Positions 36,857-44,724 of a stretch of 64,000 nt of DNA are shown piece after piece. The notes beneath the pieces are model-generated. The model was not told the DNA's origin and ran no database searches. It was given only the letters and a program-made list of their open reading frames with translations. Both the position numbers and the translations under genes were made by a program. The first letter of the stretch is position 1. Every line of letters starts with the position of its first letter. The stretch lies in the NCBI RefSeq assembly GCF_003867015.1, contig NZ_CP032548.1, forward strand, positions 2,237,001-2,301,000, in the 5' to 3' direction. This DNA is from Tenacibaculum singaporense. Lineage in GTDB: Bacteria; Bacteroidota; Bacteroidia; Flavobacteriales; Flavobacteriaceae.

Positions 36857-38143
36857 TTAGCTATTTAACTCTTTTAATCTAACTGTAATGGCATTTTTGT
36901 GCGCTTGTAAACCTTCAGCTGCTGCCATTATTTCTATGGACTTTCCTATAGTGCTAATTCCTTCTTTAGTAACTTTTTGAAAAGTGATTTTTTTAACAAA
37001 ACTGTCTAACGAAACTCCGCTATAGTTTTTTGCATAACCATTTGTTGGTAAGGTGTGATTGGTACCACTAGCATAATCACCAGCACTTTCACAACTGTAG
37101 TTTCCTAAGAATACCGAACCTGCATTTACAATTCCATCAATATATTCAAAAGCTTTTTCTGATGCTATAATTAAGTGTTCTGGCGCATACTCGTTACTAA
37201 AGTCTATACATTCTTCTTTAGAGTTAAAAACCACTGTAAAACTATTTTCTATTGCTTTTTTTGCAAGTTCTTTCCTAGGTAAATCTTCTAACTGTCTCTT
37301 TAACTCTACTTCCACATTTTTAGCAACTTCTTCGTTAGTAGTTACCAATACTGATTGACTGTCTGCTCCGTGTTCTGCTTGCGATAATAAATCGGCAGCT
37401 ACAAAAACTGGATTACTTGTTTCATCAGCTATAACCAGTACTTCACTCGGACCTGCAGGCATATCGATAGCTACTCCTTGTTGTTGCACTAATTCTTTTG
37501 CCTTGGTTACGAATTGATTTCCTGGACCTAAAATTTTATACACGTTCGGAATAGACTCTGTTCCATATGCCATGGCACCTATAGCCTGAGCCCCTCCTAC
37601 TTTAAAAATCTGTGTGATACCTACTAAAGAAGCTGTATATAAAATTGCAGGATTGATAGCTCCTTTCTTGTTAGGAGGTGTGCATAAAATAATTTCTTTA
37701 CATCCTGCAATTTTAGCAGGAACACCCAGCATTAAAATAGTTGAAAACAAAGGAGCTGAACCTCCTGGAATATACAATCCCACCTTTTCGATGGCTACAT
37801 TTTTTCTCCAACATGTAACACCATTTGTTGTAATTACTTTTTTAGGTAATTCTTTTTGTGAATTATGAAATGTTTCAATATTACTTTTAGCTAATTGAAT
37901 TGCTTGTTGTAATTCCTCTGAAACCACATTTTTAGCACTCTTTATTTCTTCTTGAGTAACTTTAAAAGAGCTTAAAGAAACATTGTCCAATAACTGAGCG
38001 TATTTTGTTAATGCCTTGTCTTTGTTATTTTTTACATCATTTAAGATGGTTTGTACTGTTTCTTGCAAACTTTTTTCATTGATTGTTGTTCTTTTACACA
38101 ATGACTCCCAAGTTTGTTTTGCTGGATTTTTTATGATTTTCAT
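36857..38143 (-). CDS. hisD: Histidinol dehydrogenase HisD
   Basis: Zinc enzyme performing the last two steps, histidinol to histidine, with two NAD+. The 428 residues match the family. Conserved segments are VGLYIPGGSAPLFST, GGAQAIGAMAYGTE, GPGNQFVTKAKE, MPAGPSEVLVIADE, LLSQAEHGADSQS with zinc/catalytic residues, APEHL, and the terminal TNHTLPTNGYAK. An 88-bp gap without obvious structure separates it from hisG. Confidence 0.97.
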   Translation of the reverse strand: MKIIKNPAKQTWESLCKRTTINEKSLQETVQTILNDVKNNKDKALTKYAQLLDNVSLSSFKVTQEEIKSAKNVVSEELQQAIQLAKSNIETFHNSQKELPKKVITTNGVTCWRKNVAIEKVGLYIPGGSAPLFSTILMLGVPAKIAGCKEIILCTPPNKKGAINPAILYTASLVGITQIFKVGGAQAIGAMAYGTESIPNVYKILGPGNQFVTKAKELVQQQGVAIDMPAGPSEVLVIADETSNPVFVAADLLSQAEHGADSQSVLVTTNEEVAKNVEVELKRQLEDLPRKELAKKAIENSFTVVFNSKEECIDFSNEYAPEHLIIASEKAFEYIDGIVNAGSVFLGNYSCESAGDYASGTNHTLPTNGYAKNYSGVSLDSFVKKITFQKVTKEGISTIGKSIEIMAAAEGLQAHKNAITVRLKELNS

Positions 38144-38231
38144 CTGTTTATCTTTATTGTTTCAAACTATAATTCCTCAACTCTACTCAACACAAGTATG
38201 GAGAATTAAATCCTTGGCTATCACCCTGCGA

Positions 38232-39089
38232 TTAAACAACCATTTTTTCTATAGGACAGACCAAAATACCTTCTGCTCCATTGGCTTTTAGTTCATCTAT
38301 AATTTCCCAAAACTCATTTTTATTTAATACAGAATGTACTGAACTCCAACCTTTTTCAGCTAACGGTAATACAGTTGGACTACGCATTCCTGGTAAAATA
38401 TCAATGATTTTGTCTAGTTTTTCATTCGGGGCATTTAATAAGACATACCTTGATTGTCTTCCTTTTAAAACAGATTGAATTCTAAATTGTAATTTGTTTA
38501 GTATATCTTGTTGTTCCTCTTTGATTTGGGGAGAAACAGCTAGAACAGCTTCCGACTTTAATAAGGTTTCTACTTCCTTTAAATTATTTTTGAATAAAGT
38601 TGAACCGCTTGAAACAATATCACATATACCATCGGCAAGCCCAATATTAGGAGCTATTTCAACTGAGCCATTGATAATGTGTAGTTGTACCTGAATGTTA
38701 CTTTCTTGTAAGTATTTTAAAACGGTATTTGGATATGAAGTAGCTATTCTTTTATTCTGAAAGTAGTTTATTCCTGTATACTCCTCATTTTTAGGAATTG
38801 CTAAGGACACTTTACATTTTGAAAAACCTAGTTTTTCTATAAATTGAATTCCTTCTCCTTTTTCTATTAACAAGTTTTCTCCGATAATAGCTATGTCAAC
38901 TACTCCATCTTTTAAATACTGTGGAATATCTCCATTTCTTAAATAAAATATCTCTAACGAGAAGTTACTTGCTGAAGCTTTTAATTGATCTTTACCGTTA
39001 TCAATAGAAATACCACAATCTTTTAGTATTTGTAAGGAGTCTTGATTAAGTCTTCCTGATTTTTGTATGGCTATTTTTAATTTACTCAT
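38232..39089 (-). CDS. hisG: ATP phosphoribosyltransferase HisG (long form)
   Basis: First, committed enzyme of the pathway. The 285 residues are the long form, with a C-terminal ACT-like regulatory domain (about 215-285, including MRSPTVLPLAEKGWSSVHSV) that normally allows feedback inhibition by histidine. The catalytic domain has LKIAIQKSGRLNQDS, VDIAIIGENLL, RIATSYPN and the PRPP-binding GSVEIAPNIGLADGICDIVSSGSTL. It is the first gene of the operon and lies downstream of a leader peptide and terminator, so expression is controlled by attenuation and probably also by product inhibition. Confidence 0.97.
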   Translation of the reverse strand: MSKLKIAIQKSGRLNQDSLQILKDCGISIDNGKDQLKASASNFSLEIFYLRNGDIPQYLKDGVVDIAIIGENLLIEKGEGIQFIEKLGFSKCKVSLAIPKNEEYTGINYFQNKRIATSYPNTVLKYLQESNIQVQLHIINGSVEIAPNIGLADGICDIVSSGSTLFKNNLKEVETLLKSEAVLAVSPQIKEEQQDILNKLQFRIQSVLKGRQSRYVLLNAPNEKLDKIIDILPGMRSPTVLPLAEKGWSSVHSVLNKNEFWEIIDELKANGAEGILVCPIEKMVV

Positions 39090-39156
39090 TTTTAGTTTTG
39101 AATGGGTTTGAGTAAATCTTTTGAGAAGTATTTTCGTGGCGCCTTGTTGAAAATAA

Positions 39157-39185
39157 AAACCCGTTTGATTTACTCAAACGGGTTT
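39157..39185 (-). terminator. Attenuator terminator upstream of hisG
   Basis: The minus strand reads AAACCCGTTTGA, GTAAA loop, TCAAACGGGTTT: a perfect 12-bp stem followed by TTTTTATTTT. It ends 67 bp before the hisG ATG and starts about 30 bp after the leader ORF, with no other gene for it to terminate. Confidence 0.9.
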
Positions 39186-39216
39186 AAAATATATCTTGAT
39201 TTTATTCAATACATTT

Positions 39217-39273
39217 TCAGCTCGCCTGAGTGCAAGTATGAAAATGATGATGATGTAATTGAATAAAACTCAT
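39217..39273 (-). CDS. hisL: his operon leader peptide
   Basis: An 18-residue ORF on the minus strand, MSFIQLHHHHFHTCTQAS, with ATG at 39273 and TGA at 39219-39217. Five of six consecutive residues (7-12) are histidine, all CAT codons. It lies about 20 bases after a plausible promoter and just before the attenuator terminator of hisG. Function by analogy with enterobacterial hisL: ribosomes stall on the His codons when charged tRNA-His is scarce and the operon is read through. The gene is too short for ordinary gene finders. Confidence 0.88.
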   Translation of the reverse strand: MSFIQLHHHHFHTCTQAS

Positions 39274-39292
39274 GTCTTGTGTTTTGTTGTTA

Positions 39293-39324
39293 CAAAGATT
39301 TGAAATAAAAATTGAATTATGCAA
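39293..39324 (-). promoter_or_regulatory. Probable his operon promoter
   Basis: The minus strand carries TTG (39324-39322) as a -33-like element and AATCTTTG (39300-39293), one base off TAnnTTTG, as the -7. The spacing (21 bases) is near the usual one. A start a few bases later would give a leader of about 15 bases before the hisL ATG. Confidence 0.45.
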
Positions 39325-39346
39325 GCTTTTTTTTAAAAAAAGTAAA

Positions 39347-39374
39347 TAATCCTCGGGCAAGCCCCGAGGTATTA
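39347..39374. repeat. GC-rich palindrome at the 3' end of the IS200-type remnant
   Basis: CCTCGGG (39351-39357) and CCCGAGG (39363-39369) with loop CAAGC; flanking TAAT/ATTA adds weak pairs. It lies 4-8 bases after the transposase stop, where IS200/IS605 elements carry the subterminal hairpin of their right end. Its sequence closely matches 31681-31704. Confidence 0.75.
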
Positions 39375-39377
39375 CAT

Positions 39378-39743
39378 TTAGAAAAACCTTAACTGTTTAG
39401 TTTTATACAAGGATTTATATTCTTCTTCTTTCCCTTGATTCTTGACATAATTAGCTATTATTTCTTCATTAGCGTACTGCCCTACTGTATTGATGTAAAA
39501 CCCACTACCCCAAAAGCAACCTCCCCATAATGCTCGCTTTACTCCTGGAGCTTGGGAAAATATTTCTCGATCTGTAATACTTTTAATTGTTCGGGCTATT
39601 TTACTAGGACTATATGTTGGTACACTTTGAAGTAAAAAATGAACATGATTCTTATCAGACTCTATTTCTATAAACTGAATCTCATATCTATCTTCTATTG
39701 ACAAACAACTCTGCTTCAATATCCTATCTACTTTTGGACTCAA
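39378..39743 (-). pseudogene. tnpA: IS200/IS605-family Y1 transposase TnpA, 5'-truncated
   Basis: Single-strand transposase of the HUH-Y1 type. The catalytic residues are present: NHVHFLL (HUH, His33 and His35) and the tyrosine in NYVKNQG (Tyr99), with ALWGGCFWGSGFY between. From the first possible start, a TTG at 39743, only 121 residues are encoded; complete relatives have about 140-150 and begin before a Y-H-x-V-W-x-x-K-Y-R-R motif. The frame is open upstream to a TAA at 39788 and reads YRRFVLSP just before the TTG, so TnpA-like sequence runs into the hydrolase gene and its ATG is missing. It is probably an inactive remnant; the 39347-39374 hairpin would be its right end. Confidence 0.75.
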
Positions 39744-41356
39744 AACAAATCTCCGATAGCTGGTAAAATATAATCGGTAATTATTTTATCAACATCTGAA
39801 TGCATATACGGCAAACCATAACCAGAAGCAGTAATTACAACTACAAATGGAATGTCTTTGAAAATAAAAATTTTGTTCCCTCCATTACCTGAACAAAAAG
39901 ATACTTCATAGTTTTTGTTGTTTACTCTGTATGTTTTGTTCCAAAATAAATATCCATAAAAACTATCATTAGTATAAGGTTGTTTAATCTGTTTTGACAA
40001 ACTTTTTTCTACCCATTTTTTAGATATAATTTGTTGATTATTCCAGTAACCTTCATTTTTATATAACTGTCCGTATTTAGCAAAATCTATCGCTCGTAAT
40101 CGAATACCTCCTGCCGTGTTACCAACATTTTGAGGGGTGTACTCCCATTTATAGTTTGTAATACCTAAAGGACTAAATAATTTATCATCAGCATATTTAA
40201 CTAAACCATTTGGAACTGTTTTATTCAAAACATCTCCTAAAACCACTACTCCTGCTGTAAAATAACTGTACTTCTCTCCTATTTCTTTAGCTGTACTCAT
40301 AGGAAGGTCTAAGGCAAATTTCACCCAATTAGTTGTTGGATACATAAACTCTTCATTTCCTGGATTACTATAATCATCATCTCCAACAAAACCAGAACTC
40401 ATTGTTAATAAAGACTTCAAGGTTACACTATCTTTTTTAAGCGAGTAATTCTTATACGTTTTTAAATCATAAAACTCCTTGAGTTTTGCATTTTCATCCT
40501 TTATATACCCCTCTTCTATTGCTATTCCTGTAATGGTTGAAGCAATCGTTTTTCCAACAGATCTTGGATCATGTAAACTTTCTCTACTAGATCCATTAAA
40601 ATACTCTTCAATTAACAACTTGTTATCTTTTACAACAACAATTCCGTTAATGTGTTCAAACCTACCTTGAGCAATTTTTTTATTTAAAGCTTCTATTTTT
40701 TCTTTTTTATATACCTCTTTAGAAATTTCCCATCCATTTGCAGGAGATATTTTTTGGATAGGAACTAAATTTTTATCATAAGGTAATTCTTTAACCTTCA
40801 TATTTAAATCTCCTTTAGCTATAATCTTTCCTACTTTTAAAGAAGAACTATTTACATAAGGTTTAACTTCAATAGTTAACAGATGATTTCCTTTATACAA
40901 AGCATCTCTACCTCCATTCATTTTCATAAATTTCAACCACATAAACCAACCCCAGTAATCTAGTTTTTCAGGATAAATTAGAGGAATTGTATGTTTTAAT
41001 TGAGTAGTTTTTGAACTTGGAGTTCCTGCTCCTTTATTTAAGTTTTCTGTATAAATAAGCTTATTATCTACTAAAAAAGAAAATTGAAAATTCCCTTTAT
41101 TTAATAACTGTTTATCCGTTAAATCAGGAGCTAGTTCCTTTAAATATTGAATTAATGGTTTTTCTAATTCGAATTGTAGAGATAAATATTCATCTTTATT
41201 AAGTGTAAAGTCTTCTATATACACTTGTTTTTCCGATTTATTTTTAAAATCATTTTTAAAAAATAAAATTGGAGTATTCGATTCTTTGTTATAATTACTG
41301 AACGAAAAAATTGAAAACCCTAAAATAGGGATCATTAAGAGTTTGATAAATTTCAT
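39740..41356 (-). CDS. Class C beta-lactamase-like serine hydrolase
   Basis: Secreted hydrolase of 538 residues with a signal peptide (hydrophobic 5-20), an N-terminal domain of about 200 residues seen in some flavobacterial homologues, and a beta-lactamase/PBP4*-type domain from about 225. The nucleophile motif S-x-x-K is SVGK (SRESLHDPRSVGK), followed by the Y-x-N-like YSYFTAG and SGNGG near the C-terminus. Substrates may be esters or D-amino-acid peptides; resistance is not implied. Its stop codon lies inside transposase-like sequence, so the last few residues (GDLF) were probably replaced by the insertion. Confidence 0.85.
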   Translation of the reverse strand: MKFIKLLMIPILGFSIFSFSNYNKESNTPILFFKNDFKNKSEKQVYIEDFTLNKDEYLSLQFELEKPLIQYLKELAPDLTDKQLLNKGNFQFSFLVDNKLIYTENLNKGAGTPSSKTTQLKHTIPLIYPEKLDYWGWFMWLKFMKMNGGRDALYKGNHLLTIEVKPYVNSSSLKVGKIIAKGDLNMKVKELPYDKNLVPIQKISPANGWEISKEVYKKEKIEALNKKIAQGRFEHINGIVVVKDNKLLIEEYFNGSSRESLHDPRSVGKTIASTITGIAIEEGYIKDENAKLKEFYDLKTYKNYSLKKDSVTLKSLLTMSSGFVGDDDYSNPGNEEFMYPTTNWVKFALDLPMSTAKEIGEKYSYFTAGVVVLGDVLNKTVPNGLVKYADDKLFSPLGITNYKWEYTPQNVGNTAGGIRLRAIDFAKYGQLYKNEGYWNNQQIISKKWVEKSLSKQIKQPYTNDSFYGYLFWNKTYRVNNKNYEVSFCSGNGGNKIFIFKDIPFVVVITASGYGLPYMHSDVDKIITDYILPAIGDLF

Positions 41357-41396
41357 AATTAAAAAGTTTGAAGCAAAAGAATAAATACTTTACTAC

Positions 41397-42224
41397 TTAA
41401 AATTGTATAAAATTAACATCTGTAGTTATTTTGCGATATGCTAAAGGAGTAAGGTTAAAGCTTTTTTTGAATGAAGCTATAAAATGACTCTGATCATAAA
41501 ACCCTGAATCAATTGCTATTTGAGTTATCGAGCTTTCTTTTTTTATTATTTGAATTAATGCTTTATTCAATTTTACTGTTTTTATATAATTGCCCAATGA
41601 AGTGTAAAAATATTTGGGGAATTGTCGGGATAAATGAACAGGATGAATGTTTAACTCTATAGCTAAATCAGAAAGTGAGGTACAAAGTTCTGGTTGTTCA
41701 TGTATAATTTCTAAAATTTTAGCAACCCATCTTGGTCGCTTTTCTTTTTGATCTTCTGATTCTTTTTCAATAGCACCAAACGTATTTAGGAGTAACATTT
41801 CTATACTAATTTTTGAAAACTCATCCCTTTTCTTAGTCTCTAAGAATATTTTATAAATGTGCTGTTTTATATATGGATTTTCAACCTGAATACTTCCTTC
41901 TGCATTTGATAAAGAGATATCAAAATTAGTAAACCAATCTTTGGTAAGTTCTATATGAAAGCCTCTTGTATGCTCTGGTGGTTTAATATTATAATGTGCA
42001 TCTTGCCAATTATGAAACACTAAGCTTCCTGATTCTAAATAATACGATTCTTTTTTATTCGCTTCATATAATTTACCCTCTAACAAGAATGTGAAATATG
42101 GATTTTCATGATAATGCCAATCTACTTTATCGTGAGTATAAATTGTATCTGTTACTAAAAATTGATCAAAATTAAGTTTTTGTGTATGAGCCCCGTAATA
42201 TTTTCCTTTACTAAGTTGTTGCAT
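41397..42224 (-). CDS. AraC-family transcriptional regulator
   Basis: A cupin-like N-terminal sensor domain (about 20-110, with VDWHYHENPYFTFLLEG) is followed by two helix-turn-helix motifs at the C-terminus (ELCTSLSDLAIELNIHPVHLSRQFPK and ITQIAIDSGFYDQSHFIASFKKSFNLTPLAYRK). I start at ATG 42224 (275 residues), where the family N-terminus LSKGKYYG begins; an in-frame ATG at 42272 would add 16 hydrophobic residues. It is located 40 bp upstream of the serine hydrolase on the same strand, so it may regulate that gene; the ligand is unknown. Confidence 0.9.
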   Translation of the reverse strand: MQQLSKGKYYGAHTQKLNFDQFLVTDTIYTHDKVDWHYHENPYFTFLLEGKLYEANKKESYYLESGSLVFHNWQDAHYNIKPPEHTRGFHIELTKDWFTNFDISLSNAEGSIQVENPYIKQHIYKIFLETKKRDEFSKISIEMLLLNTFGAIEKESEDQKEKRPRWVAKILEIIHEQPELCTSLSDLAIELNIHPVHLSRQFPKYFYTSLGNYIKTVKLNKALIQIIKKESSITQIAIDSGFYDQSHFIASFKKSFNLTPLAYRKITTDVNFIQF

Positions 42225-42520
42225 ACTAAGTAGACGAGTAAGAGGGTATAGTGTTACTTTATAGATCAACATAAAAATGATTAATAATAATCATTAAAAC
42301 AGTGTTCTCGATATTTAATTAATTGTTTATCAATAACATGAATCCCAATACTATTAAAAAACACTCATATGTTTCCTTAAAAATTCGTAAATTTATAGGA
42401 AGCATGTTATTGTATTTATTGAATAAACACAATTCAAGGTAACGAAAGTAGCAACCTTCCCTCTTGGTTTTATAAACTTTTTCTTTAAGTATACTGTAGC
42501 ATTCATAATACTCAAAAGTC

Positions 42521-43264
42521 ATGAATAGATTTACAATCCTTTTCGGTATTTTAGCCATATTCTTACTTGCTGGAATCCGTATAATTTTTGAATATAAAAG
42601 AGCCATTAAATTTAGGTTTGGGAAATATATTAAAACCTTAAACCCTGGATTTAGATGGATTATTCCATTTATTGAAACTATACAAATTGTTGACATTCGA
42701 GTGATTACTTTCAATATAGATTCTCAAGAAGTAATGACCGAAGATAATGTGCCTTGTAGTATAGATGGAGTTGTTTTCTTTAAGATTAACGATCCTGAAC
42801 GGGCCGTTTTAGAGGTTGAAGAATATAAGTTCGCCATTACGCAATTAGCACAAGCCGCACTAAGAGATGTTTGTGGTAAAGTTGAGTTAGATACCATACT
42901 CTCTAAACGAGAAGAGATGGGAAAAAACATCAAAGAAATAGTAGAGTTGGAAACTAAAGAATGGGGTATTGAAATAATTGATGTTAAAATAAAAGACATA
43001 CAATTACCTGAAAATATGCGTCGTATGATGGCGAATCAAGCTGAAGCAGAACGTTCTAGAAGAGCGCGTATTATTCTTGCCTTGGCAGAAGAACAAGCTG
43101 CTTCTAAACTTTTAGAGGCAGGTAAACTTATAGATCAATCTCCTTCTGCCATTAAACTGCGTTTATACCAAACACTATCAAATATTGCAGCGGAGAAAAA
43201 CTCAACAATACTATTTCCTTTTCCCGAAGAGATGTTACCAAATCAAGAAAAGAAATCTGAATAG
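42521..43264 (+). CDS. SPFH/band 7 protein, slipin (stomatin-like)
   Basis: Membrane-anchored scaffold of 247 residues: one N-terminal membrane segment (5-22), an SPFH/band 7 domain (25-190: EYKRAIKFRFGKYIKTLNPGFRWIIPFIE, the signature region near residues 45-60), and a helical C-terminal region with the AEAERSRRARIILALAEEQAA repeat typical of slipins. Slipins usually pair with an NfeD partner, which is absent here. It is convergent with the esterase gene nine bases away, with no terminator visible between them. Confidence 0.9.
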   Translation: MNRFTILFGILAIFLLAGIRIIFEYKRAIKFRFGKYIKTLNPGFRWIIPFIETIQIVDIRVITFNIDSQEVMTEDNVPCSIDGVVFFKINDPERAVLEVEEYKFAITQLAQAALRDVCGKVELDTILSKREEMGKNIKEIVELETKEWGIEIIDVKIKDIQLPENMRRMMANQAEAERSRRARIILALAEEQAASKLLEAGKLIDQSPSAIKLRLYQTLSNIAAEKNSTILFPFPEEMLPNQEKKSE

Positions 43265-43273
43265 GTTTGTTAG

Positions 43274-44521
43274 CTATTGGCTTAATTCTGTGAGCTTTTT
43301 TGAAAACCAAATATGGTTTTTTATTGTAAACTTATTTGCTAACTCTTTAGCTTTATTCAAATATCGTTTTGCCATATTGGTATCATTACTCTTTTGATAC
43401 CCTTCAGCTAAAATTAAGTGTAAACTTGCAGAATTGGGGTAATACTCAATTGCTTGTGTTAATAAACTAATTGCTGTAGTAAGATTTTCAGGACTTCCCC
43501 AACGTAACAATGCACGTGTTTGACTTTCTATTTTAGATTCTGGAGGAAATATGTCAAAACCATAATGCACTGAAAGACGATCGAAGTGCTTTTTGATATC
43601 AACAGGAGTGGTACCTCTATTGAGATGGTAAATATTCTGTCTGTTCCATATATCCTCTGAATATATGTGCTTAAAAGCATTTTTTATTCCTTTCGCTGCC
43701 ATTTCATAGTGTCCGTCACCTTCTATAATTTCAAATTTAAAGCGAATATTTTCATTTTTCGCAGCTATTAGTTGTGCCTCATACTCCGAAAATTGTGTTC
43801 CCCATTTCTGATTGAAATCAACATCTTTACTTCCCATTCCTAAATAAACTGTAGCTTTAGAGTGCGATTTATCTTTCATCGCCTCCATCAGCTTTTCTCC
43901 TTTCGATTGACTTTTGCTATAATTAAAATATAAATCAGCTGCTAAAAATATATACGAATCAAAAATATTGGGTTGATTATAAAAGGCTTCATGTAAAGGA
44001 CCATTTGAAGGTGATAAGCCTATAATAGTTTTGTGATTTGCTACTCGGTAATTTTTTTTTACATAAGGTATCACAACATGTTGCAAGAAGTGAAGATAAT
44101 CGGGAGCTTTGTTTTCATAAAACCCGCTACCTCTATTCGCTCCAGAAGTCATTTGGAAGCGATTGTTTAAATTCCCATTATTGGTAAGTCCCACAATAAT
44201 ACTTTTAGGCATAAAATCTGTTTCAGCCAACAGGTTATTAATTGAACGGGTTAATTCAAACATTGCCATGTGATCTGCATCCATCACAAATATTACTGGG
44301 TAGTTCTGTATTTCTTGACTGTAATTTTCAGGCAGAGAAATCAAAAGTTCTCTCTCCTCTCCTAGCTTTTTACTATACAATTTTACCTTGCTAGCAAGTG
44401 TTATTGAATTGTTATTCTCAACATGTGGTTTTGGGGTTGTTAATCCATCTTTTTGTTGTGCATTACTACAAGAAAAACAACATAATACAGCTACTAACAC
44501 TAACGATTTAATAAAGTTCAT
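43274..44521 (-). CDS. Secreted esterase lipoprotein with TPR-like C-terminus (copy 1)
   Basis: Putative alpha/beta-hydrolase of the esterase D/IroE-like superfamily, 415 residues. A lipoprotein signal ends near LCCFSCSNAQQ (lipobox cysteine). The hydrolase domain is about 40-275, with the strand before the acid loop (VIFVMDADHMAMFEL), nucleophile serine in IGLSPSNG, and late histidine in GDGHYEMA. A C-terminal helical repeat region (about 345-405, NSASLHLILAEGYQKS...) resembles TPR units. It is a paralogue of the next gene; their first 24 residues are identical. Substrate is unknown; siderophore or acyl-ester hydrolysis is possible. Confidence 0.85.
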   Translation of the reverse strand: MNFIKSLVLVAVLCCFSCSNAQQKDGLTTPKPHVENNNSITLASKVKLYSKKLGEERELLISLPENYSQEIQNYPVIFVMDADHMAMFELTRSINNLLAETDFMPKSIIVGLTNNGNLNNRFQMTSGANRGSGFYENKAPDYLHFLQHVVIPYVKKNYRVANHKTIIGLSPSNGPLHEAFYNQPNIFDSYIFLAADLYFNYSKSQSKGEKLMEAMKDKSHSKATVYLGMGSKDVDFNQKWGTQFSEYEAQLIAAKNENIRFKFEIIEGDGHYEMAAKGIKNAFKHIYSEDIWNRQNIYHLNRGTTPVDIKKHFDRLSVHYGFDIFPPESKIESQTRALLRWGSPENLTTAISLLTQAIEYYPNSASLHLILAEGYQKSNDTNMAKRYLNKAKELANKFTIKNHIWFSKKLTELSQ

Positions 44522-44700
44522 ACTATTTTTTATTTTGAATTATGACACGAATTAAACCTCAAAACAGCTTGTTTTTTAAGAAAATAGAAGAATCAAAACT
44601 ATCAGTCGTTATATAGCCTTAATTCATCAGTATTTTAGTTTATATACCGTTTACAACTATTTATATACAGGTGTTGCTAGTTTAGAGAAAAGATTAAGTA
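44522..44700. repeat. Duplicated upstream region, copy 1
   Basis: This upstream region of the first esterase gene repeats in near-identical form at 45970-46145. Shared blocks include ACGAATTAAACCT, AAAACAGCTTG, CTTAATTCATCAGT and TATATACCGTTTACAAC. A perfect TAnnTTTG element (TAGTTTTG on the minus strand, near 44596-44603) exists in this copy only, suggesting diverging expression. Confidence 0.8.
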
Positions 44701-44724
44701 ATCTTATTATTCATTTTATCCTCT

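Larger units (their letters stand above)
39106..39273 (-). promoter_or_regulatory. his operon transcription attenuator region
   Basis: On the minus strand this region holds, in order: a leader ORF with a His-rich core; a segment (39200-39214) that can pair, with one bulge, with the early part of the leader (39253-39268); a rho-independent terminator (39157-39185); and a 13-base segment (39106-39118) exactly complementary to 39167-39179, inside the terminator stem-loop. This is the layout of leader-peptide attenuation: ribosome stalling at His codons would change which pairs form. I could not identify a clear antiterminator stem, so the switching details are inference. Confidence 0.85.

Noticed and set aside
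39740..41356. Antibiotic-resistance beta-lactamase
   Set aside because: Class C-like serine hydrolases with this extra N-terminal domain are usually esterases or peptidases; nothing here shows beta-lactam hydrolysis.
42403..42441. Twelve-codon ORF (MLLYLLNKHNSR) upstream of the slipin gene
   Set aside because: No run of one amino acid, no terminator after it and no promoter element; the leader-peptide idea is unsupported.
42319..42714. Open minus-strand frame overlapping the slipin gene start
   Set aside because: It is antisense to the start of a clear coding gene, has no family likeness and its composition follows the slipin codons; treated as a shadow.
44590..44660. Exact LytTR binding site in the esterase upstream region
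   Set aside because: Partial matches to the LytTR direct-repeat consensus exist (ACCGTTTAC), but the spacing and second half are not convincing; left as a candidate only.
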